A stretch of 64,000 nucleotides of DNA from Auricularia sp. M13 (lineage: Eukaryota; Basidiomycota; Agaricomycetes; Auriculariales; Auriculariaceae): positions 4,836,001 to 4,900,000 of the forward strand of contig CM073194.1 in assembly GCA_037042915.1 (NCBI GenBank), given 5' to 3'. How positions within the stretch are numbered: the stretch's first letter is position 1; each line of letters starts with the position of its first letter. The notes beneath the pieces were generated by a model. It was not told where the DNA came from. It ran no database searches and was given only the letters and a program-made list of their open reading frames with translations. The position numbers were made by a program, and so were the translations under genes. Below are positions 46,601 to 59,381 of the stretch, one piece after another.

Positions 46601-47305
46601 AACGAGTCAAGACAGTCATGGCCATCCTCAGCAAGGGTGATATGCACCTTCAAGACGTCATTTGACCTGAAATAACTCACACAGGCGCTATCTCTATGTG
46701 CGTAGTCAAGTTAAGGTAATCATGAAGAGTATTCAACATAAGGCCGCCAACATTCGACCTTGAAGTTACATAGCTTCCAATCCAGCTCCAGAACTTCGAC
46801 AAGGGACACAAATCATATGAACTGGGCCCATGAAAATGCAGTTGTGAATTCGATGGGCAGTCGTCGCAGCTTTACAGGCATCCGGAGGAGCAAAGCCGTT
46901 ATGAAAGAAGGTGACATGATGCCGCCGTGACAACAATGTGAGACGAGATGTTAGATTTTTATAGGAGCTGCCGTTAGGTAGCTGTAAAGTGAGAGGAAGG
47001 GGGGCACGAGCAAGAGCGTGTTTAGAGGTCAGTTACCAAAGAGGCAATCCTCCCGGAGGCTGTTTGCAAAATCCCATTGGACCGGCATTCGGGCCGAGAT
47101 TTTTCACTGTTTCAACGAAAGACACCCTCAGGAAAACCGAATTACCTTATCAGGTAAGACTATCGTCTAACCTAATAAGGAGTCGGTGAAGCGCGAAGCG
47201 CGCGGAGATTGGCAGTTCGCGCTGAGCATGTGACGCTGGGGAGGCATATTTATAGCGACCGCCCCGCGAAACGTCCCGCGATCCACGCGTTCCCCTCCGC
47301 TCACG
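43650..47305. other. Long gene-poor region with a membrane-protein tail fragment
   Basis: About 3.6 kb without a gene I can assemble. Minus-strand codons at 43933-44060 read EALSRAVDIQPAGFTLDTLL then ASLSRVAQAARRSERNRY and a stop, resembling the tail motif of the remnant at 19167-19604; no upstream exon fits. Other frames (44566-44895 minus; 45267-45533 minus) look mildly protein-like but match nothing known to me. TATTTATAG at 47247-47255 is the likely TATA element of the MFS gene. Confidence 0.4.
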
Positions 47306-49404
47306 ATGTCCGAACACGAGAAGTCGCGTGAGGAGCGCGTCGAAACGGCCACGCCCACGGAAAAGAGCGACCGCGACACGGAGAAGGCTGGCAATGCCGC
47401 GGCTGCGGCGCCAGTCGTGATCGACGCGCGCGGGCAGCGGCGCCTGCTGTTCAAGCAGGATGTCCTCATCCTCCCGCTCACTGCGCTGATGTATCTCTCG
47501 GCGTACCTGGATCGAGGGAACGCTGGCAATGCGCGGTACGCCAACTAGCCAGCTAGCCAGCCCCCATGATTAATTCCCATTGATCGGTGCGCAGATTGCA
47601 GGGACTGCAGGCGACAGTGCTCGGCGGGAGCGACACAAAGTACTCCATTGTGCTCATGTCGTTCTACATCACCTACATCGGTGAGCTACGCGAGAAAAAG
47701 TTGGAAGGATCCAGCTGACCGCGCCTGCTGTAACTGACAGTCTTCTCGATTCCGGGCACGCTTCTCGCGAAGGCCATCATGCCTTCGACGTCCATCGCGC
47801 TTGGCTGCCTGATTTGGTCGATCGCGGCGTCGTCGATGGCGGGGGCCAGGAACTTCGCCAGCGTGGTCGTTTGCAGGTTGTTCATTGGTATTGGTGAAGG
47901 TACGCATGGGAATTAATTTCACTCCGCCAATCGGCCTCTCATCCATACTGCAGCCATGTTCGGCCAGGTAAGTAATCTCGCCATCCCGTCCCGTAATTCA
48001 GTTCTGAATTGTCTGGTAGGCTGTTATTTTCTATTACAGCATGTGGTACAAAAAGGACGAGATCTCGAAGCGCGTCGCGTTCTTCATTGGCGCGGGCGTG
48101 CTCGCGGGTGCATTTGGCGGCCTGGTATGTATCCCGCACTCTCCTTCGCACGTCTCACTTATGAAATTGGATAGATTGCGTATGGCGTCGCGCACATCCA
48201 CCACCCGGCCATCGCATCCTGGAGGATTCTCTTTCTCATGTGAGACAGAATTTGAATCTCCTTCGGAGCACTTCGCGCTCAACAATCCTGAGACAGTGAG
48301 GGAATTCCTTCTTTCATCCTCGCGATCTGCGTCATTCTCTTCCTCCCGTCGCGTCCGGACCGATCGCGCTATCTCACGACAACCGAGCGCGAACTCGCGC
48401 TCGCACGACTGAGCCTCGACTCACTTAACGAAGGGCACAACGGCGTCGATTGGGACGGCGTCAGGCGCGCACTGACCTGCCCGTGGATCTACGTCATGGC
48501 CGTCGCGTACTCGTGCATGAACTGCACACTCGGAAGGCTCGTTTAATACGCTTTCTATCTCTACCACGTCGTCTCATGCCGTCGACAGTGTCTCCGGCTT
48601 CCTCCCCACGATCGTCAAGTCGCTCGGCTACTCGAACGCGGACGCGCAACTGTTCACCGTCCCGCCGGTACGCAATTCCCCCTTGACACACGCGTCCCCT
48701 CATAGCTGACGCACGACAGTACGCCGTCGCGCTGGTCTTCATGACGGGCCTGTCCGCGGTCTCTGACCGCATGCGCTCGCGCGGCATCTTCGTCGCGCTC
48801 GTCTTCACGCTCAGCGCGATCGGGTGGCTCATCCTGCTCGTCGTCGAGACGAACCAGCGCGCGCGCTACTTTGCCACGTTCCTCACCGTCATTGGAGGTC
48901 CGCTCTCCCATACGCACATGTCTTGGTGGGATGCTGATGCCAGACCTCTCTGGCAGGCTACGCGGCGATCCCGCTCATCACGAGCTGGACGTCGAACAAC
49001 ACCGGCTCGCAGTCGCAGCGCGCCGTCTCGCTCGGCCTGCTCAACAGCGTCGGGCAGTGTCTCAGCATCGCCGCGAGCTTCCTCTTCCCCTCGTCCGAAG
49101 GGCCGGGCTGGAAGAAGGGCTTCGGGACCAACATCGCGCTCAACATCGTATGTCTTTCTTTGATTGTGTCCCCGCTGCTGATGTCGACCGCGTATGTAGG
49201 TGGCGATCACCATCGCACTCAGCTTGTCCGTGTACTTCCGCAGGGAGAATAAGCGCAGGAATAGCGTGGAGGGTCCGCCGAAGGAGGGCGTGGTGTTGGA
49301 TGCTGTGAGGCTGCATGATTTGGCGCCGGGTGAGCGATGCTGTCTCTTTGAAGGGGACGGAGCCGAGACTTACGCTTGACGCAGGTTTCCGTTACACGCC
49401 ATAA
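47306..49404 (+). CDS. MFS transporter, allantoate-permease (Dal5/Tna1) family
   Basis: Anion:cation symporter-type major facilitator importing organic anions such as allantoate, ureidosuccinate, nicotinate or similar. Exons: 47306-47535, 47595-47680, 47741-47899, 47954-47967, 48020-48124, 48175-48239, 48297-48536, 48589-48667, 48720-48897, 48957-49147, 49200-49329, 49385-49404; 498 residues, normal for the family. After a charged N-terminus come the family signatures LPLTALMYLSAYLDRGNAGN, FIGIGEAMFGQAVIFYYSMW and KRVAFFIGAGVLAGAFGGL, SWRILFLIEGIP, and in the second half SVSGFLPTIVKSLGY and SWTSNNTGSQSQRAVSLGL. One junction (48537-48588) has a GC donor; either a GC-AG intron or slight damage. 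Substrate unknown. Confidence 0.9.
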
Positions 49405-49642
49405 CGGTGTGCGGTGCTATAACGAATTGGTCACGATGCGACCCTGGACGAGGGTTGAATGTATGATAGAGACCTGTGTCATGAAAATCGACGCGAATTG
49501 CGAGTTCCACTGGGACTGGCTGGAGATGGCGCCACGACGTAAAGTACTAGCCAGATCTTAGGATCAGATCCATTTTCATGAGACCGTGTCTGCTCCGATT
49601 TCAAAGCGTCTTGCTCTACTGCACGCAACTCGTGGCGCTCTA

Positions 49643-51870
49643 TCAGTCGACAAGACAGTCCCATTTCGGTTTGCGGTCCAGGAATCCCTCCCGTACGTCA
49701 AAGAGCCGACTGCCAAAACACGGGCTCCGCACGACATTCTCGTCCCACTATGGATGTAGAACGTTGATGTGAACTCCGAGTTCGCAGAGGGACCTCAGCG
49801 CACTACGAATTTGTGCGGTCAGTCGATGCGTTTTCGAGCTGGTTTGATAAACCGGACTTGTAAAACGAGTTTTCATGTTAGACATCGATTTGTTCTCCGT
49901 GACCGATGCAAAATCCAGCAGGACTGGGAGCGGGGCGCTACCGCCGTGGATTGTCGATAGCGTCTGGTCGATCCAGAGGACGTTCTGTTGCGACTCGTCG
50001 AAGTCATATATGCCGCAACTCGTCACGGTCTTCTGTAAAAATTCGGGACGCTCCTGAGCGCTCAGGAACCGGCGAGAGCCGCTGAGCAGCCTGAGCGACC
50101 CCGGGGTTCAGGAGCTGCTCAGGGGGTGCTCAGGAGCGCTCAGGAGCGTTCCCTGAGCACCTCAGGCCGCCTCAGCGACCGCAGGCCTACCCTCTCGCTC
50201 ATTTTCTTGCTTGCTCATCGCCGAATAATCGCAAAAAGAAATAAAATATGGCATAAAAGACGTTTATTCATATCAATATTTACAGAAGGATACAAGAGCG
50301 CGTTTCCATGCGCACGTCCAGGCCTCGGTGGCCAGAGCCGATTCGGCGGGGAGAGATCGCGGGCAGCGGGTCTGGTATGCCGCGACCGCACTGCCCGTCA
50401 CGTTCCAACGTAACCTCGACATCCGCCCTGGAGCGCGTTGTGAAGTGCTGGTCGCGCGCGACGGATCTAGAAGACGGTAAGATAGGTCGGTGAACTGGCG
50501 CTGATGAGGATAGGGGGCAACATACCGACGAGGAGCCGTTGCGCGTCGAGGGCTATCAGGTTGGGTCCTGCGACAAACATGAGTAGCTGGTTACAGGTGG
50601 CTGGCTACGTACCTATAAGTTCGCTTTTGCGCTCGCAATGCCCTGTGGGAACGAGTCAGTAGTTCGCGCCAGCCAGCAGAGCCCAGAGCAACCAGTGGAC
50701 CAGGACAACCAGCAGCCAGCTCAGAACCAGGCAAGGAGACATCAGACGAGCCAAAGACAGACAGACAGACAGACCAGAACCCGAGCACGCTGGCGACAAA
50801 GCCCGAGTCAAACGAAGCCAGAGGCAGCCCAGCAATAAAAACTGAACGAGGGAAAGGAACAAGTGCGCCTAGCGCAAATAGCCACGGGACAGTGAAAACG
50901 CGCAGATGCTTGGCTTGCGGAACTTGGGCGCAGCGTGGAAGACGTACGGGGGGAGCGTGGGCGGAGCGGTCGAGTCGTACGACGCAAAGTTTTTTCGAGC
51001 TCCGAAAAAGCCCGGCTATCCATCCCGGCGACCAGTGCATTACATTACAGTACTTACCCCCTGCCAAAGCGGGCTATAGCGTATAATTTCTGTGAGTGGT
51101 GCACGGACAAGGCATGGAATTGTCATTCCGTTCAATAACTGATTTACATGTATAATTTGGGTATAATTATTGATACAATGTATCATATTCATCCTACAGT
51201 ACCTATGTATCTGGAGAGCGTTGTGTCGTAGGTGCTGAAGTCACGAAACGCTCATGCGCTCTCGTGCTCTCGTGCTCAGGAGCACCGGCTGAGCGGCGGG
51301 AGAGCCGGAGAGCGCCGAAGCACAGCCTGAGCATGAACCGCGTGCTCAGGAGCAATCGGATTTTTACAGAAGGTGTGCGTCGCAGCGATCATTCCATATG
51401 CCTACAATGCGCTGAGCATATTGTCGATCCCGGCAAACAACTGGGAGACCGACCAAATCGTTGAAAGCACAATGGGAAGCGTTTCAAGCTGTGGTAGCTT
51501 GGCTGATTCCACATACTCCATTATCAGGACGATCGCAGGTTCCTCGGAAGGCAGTTGCACCTGTTATAGTATGGCTGCAACAGAACTCTCGTCGCCGCGA
51601 TTGTGTTAAACTGAACCTCGAAGAAGCCATGCGCATGAGGAACGACGGTTGCCTGCGAGCGCTGCATGCATTTGCACGCCCAGGACTCTTTGATGTAAGG
51701 CACCAGAGCGTTTCGCCAGACGTTTTCGCCCCCCACCGTCGCACTCAGGCCCATAACAGCCTCCGAGATCGAGCCCTGGCCACCTCGACAGAAGAGCCAG
51801 CGACGGTTTTCATCAAGCCTTTGTAAACGTGCAACGTGCAAGGAAGGCTTTCCGCGTTGAGCATTGGCAT
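49643..51870 (-). pseudogene. Kinase-like pseudogene (copy C), split by a transposon
   Basis: Minus-strand reading shows the same kinase family as at 59382-61085. The N-lobe (LPCTLHVYKGLMKTVAGSSV) has a frameshift near 51770 before GENVWRNALVPYIKESWACK; then VQLPSEEPAIVLIMEYVESA (51540-51480); then the 1343-bp insertion at 50030-51372; then SCGIYDFDESQQNVLW, PLPVLLDFASV and RSLCELGVHINVL. A TAG at 49748-49750 replaces a Trp found in copy B, and the remaining C-terminus (RLFDVREGFLDRKP) is still readable to a stop at 49643. At least three lesions make it nonfunctional. Confidence 0.8.
50030..51372. mobile_element. Non-autonomous TIR transposon, 1343 bp, in kinase copy C
   Basis: The ends CTTCTGTAAAAATTCG (left) and the complement of CTTCTGTAAAAATCCG (right) form a 16-bp TIR with one mismatch. 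GT flanks both sides (50028-50029 and 51373-51374); removing the element and one GT restores the sequence seen in kinase copy B. Both subterminal regions carry many GCTCAGGAGC/GCTCCTGAGC units in both orientations, as in transposons with subterminal transposase-binding repeats (CACTA-like). The interior has no transposase, a GACA microsatellite near 50756-50772 and AT-rich stretches. Confidence 0.82.
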
Positions 51871-52586
51871 CAACTCCCACAGCTTCGATGCAAGAACTGC
51901 TATTTGAATGTGGCGCTGGGGAAGTGCAGATGGGTGAGGGAGAGATGAGAGCGCGGACCGGTGCAGAACGTCGTCGCCAGTGCTTCGATACACAAAGAGC
52001 GACTGAGCAACGGCGAGCTACAGATTGATGGGCGAGAGCTAAGAATGCGGACCGCTGCAGAACGCCGTTGAGAGTGGCGCATGCGAGTCCGGATGCAGTG
52101 GGCGCGGGTGATGCAGATACCCACTCTGGCAACCTCCGGACGATCGCTGAGCACATGGGATGATACTATCCAAGGCTTCCAAGGGATCTGCGCGCTGGCG
52201 GCCAAGAAAGGCAAAGCGTCGTTAGTCGCTCGGCTGCAGACAGGCCCGGGTGTCAACAAACTCAAACCGCACGTTGCGGGAATGCGGAGAGAAATGCGAA
52301 GCTGGGCGAAGACGGTGCGGTTGCTGAATCAGACGTGATAGGTGGTTGATATGATATGATGATATCTCCAAGGATACCGAGGGCAGCAGAGTCTGAGCAA
52401 TAAACTGTATAGTAAAGACTGAAAACGATGGCAAAAGGCAGAGACGGCGAGAGTTGGTGCAGAGATTGCCATCGCTGAAAGTTTGAGGACGGCGGAGGTT
52501 GAAAGAGGCTCATCTGGCCGCCCGTCGCTCGTTCCGTTCGCCCGTTCCGTTTATCGTACCCCACGCTCGTTGAGCATGCTAGTCAG
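51871..52586. other. Region between kinase pseudogene and next gene
   Basis: The left part may be the eroded 5' portion of the kinase pseudogene, with two similar units (around 51990 and 52060) containing CGGACCG-TGCAGAACG-CGTCG. Nothing else recognised. Confidence 0.35.
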
Positions 52587-55500
52587 ATGACCTCGAGCGC
52601 GACGGCCACCCACACCCACCACTCGCCCGCCATCTCCCGCCTCACCCAGCTCATTGGCAAGCGCTCGCCCCAGCCGGCCCACGCCCAGCCCGCGGTGGCT
52701 GCCTCGCCCAGCGCCGGCGGCGTTGGCGGCGACGACGAGTGGTACATCCCGTACCGAGGCCCGTACGAATCGCCCAAGCAGCCGAAATCCGCGGCGCCCG
52801 CGGTCAACGCGACGTGGAGCGGCGGCCAGGGCAGCGGCTGGCACGCCGCGGTCACCGACTCCGAGGCCGGCTGGACAAGCGCCAGCGAGCGCGAGGACGA
52901 CGGCGGCGGCGTTCGAGGGCGCAGCAGTCGCCGGCGCGCGCTGACGACGGCGGCGCCGCAGCGCAAGAGCTTCGCGAGCTCGGTGTACGCGCCGAGCAGC
53001 AGCCGCATGAGCGCGCCGAGCTTCCTCAGCCTCGACGACGGCGGCATTGGCGAGAGCCCTGCGCCCCCCGTGCGCAACAGCGTGCTCGCATATTATGCTG
53101 GTGCACCGCAGGCGCCAACGCAGCCTGAGCAAAGCACCAGCGCCGGCACCCACAGCCGCTGGAGTCTGTTCAAGCGACAGAGCTCGCACAATCTGGCTCA
53201 GACGCCGCCGCGCAGTCGTACGAACACTCTACAACCTCAGTCAACCCAAACGCAGTCGCAGCCGCACGCGTACAACCAATATGGTTACATCCCGCCGGCC
53301 CAGCACCCGCAGGAGCGCACGCTGCGCCAAAAATCCTCAGAGCCTTTGCTCAGCACCTTCGGTCGCACCTCTATCTCGCCTTCGGCTGCTCATCCATACG
53401 CCCGGATGAGTGCTGCCCAAATTTCCAGGCCGCTCGGTATCGTCAGTCCGCCTCAGGGCGGCACCTTCCATGCTCAAGCCCAAACGCATGGTACGTCCCC
53501 AACGCATCTAGGGTCGTGCTGCTCGAAGCGCCTCAGAAGCTGTTGAGCTCAGGCTTGTTAACCCGAGTCCTGTACAGTGGCATCTAAATGGTCTATGCCA
53601 TGCTGCACCTCTGCTTGCATGCTGCCATTTTTTTTTCTGCAAAATAGTTGTGCGATTTTCCGTACGCATGCTTGCAGTGGTGGTATGACATGGCATAGGT
53701 GATTTGGATGCCACTGTACAGGACTCGGGCTTACCAGACTGGCTTAAGTTGTCAGGGACCTCAGGCATTAATTGCCCTCAGACCTGCTTGAGCTCACCCG
53801 TCCATAGCTTTGCACCCTGTCATTTCCTCAGTGCGAACCTGCTAATGATGTTGTCCTACAGCGCCCCAAGCACAACACTACCAGTACCATGCCCAACAAC
53901 ATGCCTTCCCCCAACACCCATCCTCTGCGCCACCTCAGACCTCGCACCAGCCCGACACCCACCTGCACCACCACCACCAACATCCCCAGCATGCCGCCGA
54001 ACCCGTTACTCCACCGCAACAGCGCCTCGCACCACCCGCCCGCGGCGGCGGCATCCTGCGCGGCCTGAAGGCGTCGCTGTCCTCGCCGAACCTGCGCGCG
54101 GCGTTCCACCGGCTGTCGCCCTCGCCCGCGCACACGCCGCCCGCGCAGACCGCGCCGCGGGTGCTCGAGGCGGAGACGTGGTGCGACGCGCTGCTGTTCC
54201 CGCGCCCGCGCTTCCGCGCGCACGTCGTCTCGCCGCCGCCGTCGCCCGGCGAGCAGCAGGAGGTCCTACGGGAGCGGGAGCGCGTTGAGAAAGAGAGGGA
54301 ACGGGAGAGGGAGCGCGACGTGCACCCTATCGAGAAGATCGGCGAGGAGGTCGACCGCGAGGAGCGCCTCAGCCGGCAGGGCACGCGGCTGCGCAAGCGC
54401 TCGCATACCCTCCGCCCGTCCGCGAGCACGGCGAATATTGCGTCTGTCCATGCGCGCGATGCGCCGAAGACGCTCGAGGGCGTGCTGCGCGAGGGATCCG
54501 AGCTCGATAGGGAGCGCAGCCAGTGGGACGCCCAGGCGCGCAGGAGCTTTGCGAATAAGCGCAGTAGGAGCTTGAGCCGCTCGGCGTTGCGGAACGCCAA
54601 GGTGCGCGTGCAGCAGGCCGACTTTGTGGACGAGTATCCGGCGGCAACGCCGGGTGCTGACGGTACGTATACGCTTTTGCGCTTCTATCTCCATGCTGAT
54701 GGAGCTTTATTGTTTGTAGGGAAGACAAGAGGTCTCGAGAAACTCGCCGTCGTCGCGTTCGCGCAGACCGGGCGCGTGCGCACTGTGACTGGTGGAAGCA
54801 GCAGCGCGCATACGAATAGTCGGCGCGGCGAGGACAGCAGTCATACGCGCAGTGGCGGGAGTAGAAGCGGTCATTCGCGGACTACGTCGCTGGGTACGTT
54901 CTGCGGTCTATATCTGCCAGCCCCAACCACGGAACTTTTCTGTCTCGTTGGCATCGTGCTTTCCGTTGCACATACCAGTTTTATATTCTTGCGAGCTTCC
55001 CGCCTTGCTTGCTTCATGTTTCTATTTCGTCTCTTGCCTCTCCTCGCACCAGCCATCCAACCCATTTTCTCGCATGTCGTCGCGCACCTTCCACGCAGGA
55101 TACACGACGCGCTTGTCCACGCCGTGTCGACTATGCCCTCTGCGTATTCTAACGCAGCCTGCGTTCGCAAGCCTACTCCGCGTTTCTCGCCTCCATCCTG
55201 CGTCTTCATGATTCCTCGCCGACCTCGGGTTCATTTCATTTAGTCGTTATCGCTGACTGACGGTCCGTGCACCCACAGGCACGAACCCGACGCATTCGCA
55301 CGCGCATTCGCATCGGCGCTCTGAGTCTTGGGGACGCGCGGCGCTCAAGAAGGCTGGTATGGCGAGCAACTGCTTTGACCCCGCCGAGTCGCCCACGCCC
55401 ACAACAGAGCGCGGGCACGAGGCCGATATCGAGAAAGCGCTCATGAGCGGGGGCACGGTTCGGCTCAAGGTGCGTCTGTTGCGTTTCTGCGTCGTGGGGA

Positions 55501-58411
55501 AAAAAAGGAGCTGACTTGTTTTTCGCTTCTCTTCCTTGCACTTCATCTTTATGCCACCACCCCCACTCCTCGACCTTGTCCCGTTCGGCTTGCCATGCGC
55601 GTTCTGGGCCGTCGATTTGCCTTTTGCCGCGCGTGTGGGCGACCCCTGTCTATCCTCCGCGCTGCCTGCATGCAACCGCGCGACGCTGGCCCTGCGCCAT
55701 TTGACCCTCCGCCGTTTTCACATCGACCTCCACAACACACAACACTTGGGCCACTCACGACCCCGTCCCGAAAAAAAATCAACGTCAACAACTGCAATCT
55801 CAACATGCGCTGCTGGCCGACGTTCCAATTCCGGCGGCGCTCGTATCCGCCGACCAATACGGCGTATCTGCAGGTCCGGAGCCGCGCGAGCGAGGACGAG
55901 CAGCAGCGCGAGGTGCTCGAGATCGCGCCGTCGCCCGTTACACGGGCGCACCCTGCGCAGCCGCGCGGCGTCGCGACGCCCAGCCCCGTCGTGGGGCTCG
56001 CCGTCAGCACGCCGGAGCCGCAGCCGCCCGAGATCGTCATACACGCGCATCCGTACTCGCCGCACTCGCACACCCACAACCACAACCACAACCACAGCAT
56101 CACGAGCTCGATTAACTCCAACTCCATCGCGGCGCGCCACCGGCTCCCGCCGCAGGCGCCCGACGAGCCTGCGAAGGACAAGGACCCCGGGAAGCGCATG
56201 TACGCGCTCAGCAGGAGCGGCGTCATCCGCGAGGTACATGCGCGCGAGCTCGCGGCGAGCCCGATGGCCAGCCCGCTGCGCGAGCGCATGCCCGCGAACA
56301 TCCCCGGCTCGCCGTCGAATGGCTCGCATGCGCACAGCTCGACGGCGTCGCCCTCGCAGTGGGGCGTGGACCGCACGGCGGACCTGCCGTTCATCGACGT
56401 CGACCCCGCCGATGTCTCCGTCGAGCGCGATGCGGACGGTCGTCCGCTGAGCATTGCGCCTGCGCGTGGCGGCCGCGAGCGCAACGCGCGTGCGTATGCC
56501 AATGCGGGGGACCGCACGAGCACTCTTGGCGTTGAGGAGGTGCTCGCAGGGGCCTTCCGCCGGATGTCGACTGGCGATGAGGAGCTCGATGTGGCAGCAG
56601 CGGGGACGTTCGGTGGGAATGGTGCGGGCGTCGAAGAGGCGCTCGCGGCGTATGCGCGCATGCAAGATGGCCGCGGGCTCGATGACGAGCGCGATGGTGA
56701 CATGGGCGCCAGCACGCCTGCGCTGACCCGGGCACCAAGCGAAGAGGCCGGACAGACGCTTGCCAGCAGCAAGCTTCTGCGGAGCGACCCTAGCCTTGGA
56801 AATTTACTCTCGAGGGAAGCCAGTGGAGCCAAGGCGCGCTCGACCCCGGCGCTCCTCGAAGAGGATGGTGCGGACTTTTCATTCGTTTATGTTCAGCTGC
56901 TTAATTTTTCTGTAGAGCGCAAGATTTCAGAGGACTCACTCGGTGCATCCTCGCGCTCATCTCCGAAGGTGTCGCCCCGTCCACTGGGGAGCATCGACGA
57001 TCTCGAGCTGTACCGCGATCTGTTCTGGGACCCGAACAGCGAGGGGCGCCCGCTGGGCCACGCGCGCAGCGGCAGCGCCCTTGGGCTTGCTGTTGGTCAT
57101 GGCCACGGTCATTCGCGCTCGCCTAGCGGCGGCGGGCGTACAGGAAGTGCAGGTGGGCGGGACACTCGATCGCCCAGCCAGCCTCAGTCGCATACCGGAC
57201 ACCAGCGCACAGAAAGCGCGGGTGGGCGTGCACGGTCGCCGAGTAATGCCCATACCCACACGCATCAGCGCACGGAGAGCTTCGGCAACGCCAATGGGAA
57301 CGGCCATGCACACCAGCGCTCGGAAAGCGTCGGGAACGGGAATGGCGCCGCCAACGTGACGCACTCGCACACCCGAAATAACAGCACGTCGTCCACGAAG
57401 GTGCCGTTCATCGCGCGGCATCCGCGCCCGTCATACTCGCCCACGCGCCGTGAGTATTCGCCCACGCGTCACGATTACTCGCCGGCCATCCGCGAACGCG
57501 AGCAGGACTCCTACTTCCAGCCTGCCGACCTGCAGGAGCTGGAGCCCCCAAAGCGCGTTGGCCGTTCGCGCAGCGGGACCTTTGGCAGTACCTATCGCCG
57601 CGATGTGCCCAGGGATGTGGAGCTTGAGAGCGAGGAGGAAGAGCGTACGTTCTCTCTTCCTAAATGAGCGCGTGAGGGCCATGTGCTGATTGACATTGCA
57701 GAGACCGTGCACATCCAGGCGCAGCGGCCCATCATGCACACGATCAACGTTACTACGCCGCGGCCAGACGAAGAAATTCGGAGCGCGCACCCGAGCTTGA
57801 CGCTCTCCCCGGACGGCGGGACGCTCAGCCTGGTGTACGACCCGCCGAGCGCGCTCGACGTGCACCCGGACAGCGCGCACGCGCGCGCATCATCACAATT
57901 CAGCCCAGACCCGCGCCTGTCACTCAACGCGCCGGACCCACGTCACTCGCAGCTAACCCGGGCGAGCTACGCCACCACCGCGAGCTCGAATAACCTCAGC
58001 TTGATCGCGGACTTCCCGAGCCCGCCGACGCAGGAGCTCATGAGTCGCGCCGTGCATGGCTACTTTGCCAGCCAGAACGCGCACGGCCACCCGCTGCGCG
58101 ACGACGAGAGCGCGACGCATTATCAAGCGGTCAGCGAGGAGTCCTTGCCCGGCCGATTGCACGCGGAGCGGCTGCGCGGGGGTGATGGCGAGACGCCGCG
58201 CGGGGTGTACGGTGTTGCTTCGCGCGCTGCCATCAGCGAGGAGGGCGAGCTGGACGGCGAGGACGATGCGTCTGCGGAGTACTTCCACCCTCAGCACCGC
58301 GAGCGGCGCGAGCTGCCGCTGCCGTCGATGGCGCGCGCTAACCGCAGCACGTTCGGCGGCGAGGGCGAGCTTGCCGACGCGTGGGAGGCGCAGCGGGCTC
58401 GGTACGACTGA
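52587..58411 (+). CDS. Large low-complexity Ser/Arg/Gly/His-rich protein
   Basis: Predicted exons 52587-53490, 53862-54662, 54720-54893, 55279-55469, 55874-56867, 56916-57644 and 57702-58411 give about 1500 residues; all phases match. It is mostly disordered with Ser, Pro, His and Gly repeats (HTHNHNHNHS; several SAGGR/TESFG-type repeats). More ordered islands include GGILRGLKASLSSPNLRAAF followed by HRLSP, EAETWCDALLFPRPRFRAHV, ALKKAGMASNCFDPAESPTP, and ADLPFIDVDPADVSVERDAD. No signal peptide, membrane helix or enzyme domain is visible. The conserved-looking islands resemble Agaricomycete hypothetical proteins possibly tied to cell polarity or signalling, but I do not recognise one. Introns 1 and 3-4 are long (371, 385 and 404 bp); the first holds a hairpin repeat and the acceptor of intron 4 (55873) is uncertain. 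Confidence 0.72.
53562..53729. repeat. Hairpin repeat within intron 1
   Basis: Arms 53562-53602 and 53689-53729 (beginning CCCGAGTCCTGTACAGTGGC) are inverted copies differing at a handful of positions, with an 86-bp loop. It is probably a small MITE; the host intron is 371 bp against the usual 50-60 bp. Confidence 0.7.
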
Positions 58412-59381
58412 TAGCTGAGTGCGGCCATGTCGTCGTTCCTGCAACCTGTCCTACTTCTTCCCCTTGCTCAACTTCGTTACTCCCCTGCATTTGCCATTAC
58501 CATTCCTCTCCTGCCCACCCCTTCATGTTTGGATTACTTTATTCCTCCTCCGCTCCCTTCCTTTCTTTCCGTTACGTCCGCCACGTTCGTCTTCACTCGT
58601 TTGCTCGTCTTTTGATTCGGAATTCGGAATGCTCTCGTCTTGCTACACCGTCACGTCTCCAGCTCAGGCTCTTGTTTGCACTTCAGTCCGGTCTCCCGTC
58701 TCTCGTCCTCCTGTCTGCTCTCTTTCTGTCTTGCCGTGCCTCTCGTTCACCACCTTACTACCTCATTCCTGTGTTTAGACACATTGTGGATCTTTATGGA
58801 ATACCGCGCGCGCTGTGGAGGGATGGAAGACGGATGGAGTGCGCACTCTGCGCACTCTCGTGTGACCCGAAGGAAGAGCAAGACCGGGCTTGGAGCCGAC
58901 TATCGGTTTAATCCGTACCTTGGCACGAACCTGCGTTCAATCATTTCACCACAAATGACCTTCCGCTCTCGAGAACCTGTACAGTTTATTGGATCGGCAA
59001 GATCGAATTTGGGCGGCGTCAAAACTCTAAATGTGAGCCTCTCTTCTTGGTCTAACCCATCATCGCTGTCTTATCTCTGCCACGTGAAGGCCCTAGTATC
59101 ATGACGATGGCGCCAGCCCGCCGCACTCGAGAGCTTTCAGCACCAAGAGCCCAGGCTTTGCAGCAGGCGATCATCACAGCTTGCAGGGCGATGATGCCGC
59201 TGCATCCAGACGATGAGTACGTGCGAGGCCTTAGTGCCTTCCAAAGTCGTTGCTGGCCGCACTTTTGCTCAGAGATTTTGATCCCCACGAAGACCTCTAA
59301 CCCACGCTGCTTGGCACTCTCACACAAACCGTCACGCATTATCTCGAGCGCCACAACTGTGCCAGATCGCCTATTGCACGA
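58412..59381. other. 3' flank and intergenic
   Basis: It starts with a pyrimidine-rich 3' flank (58430-58760). A frame from 59101 (MTMAPARRTRELSAPRAQAL) may be the original N-terminus of the F-box gene, now separated from it by a frame change and stops near 59235 and 59306. Confidence 0.4.

Noticed and set aside
47939-48151. Minus-strand frame resembling part of the glycosyltransferase (NYGTGWRDYLPGRTWLQYG)
   Set aside because: It lies antisense to MFS transporter exons and introns and shows no surrounding domain; chance resemblance.
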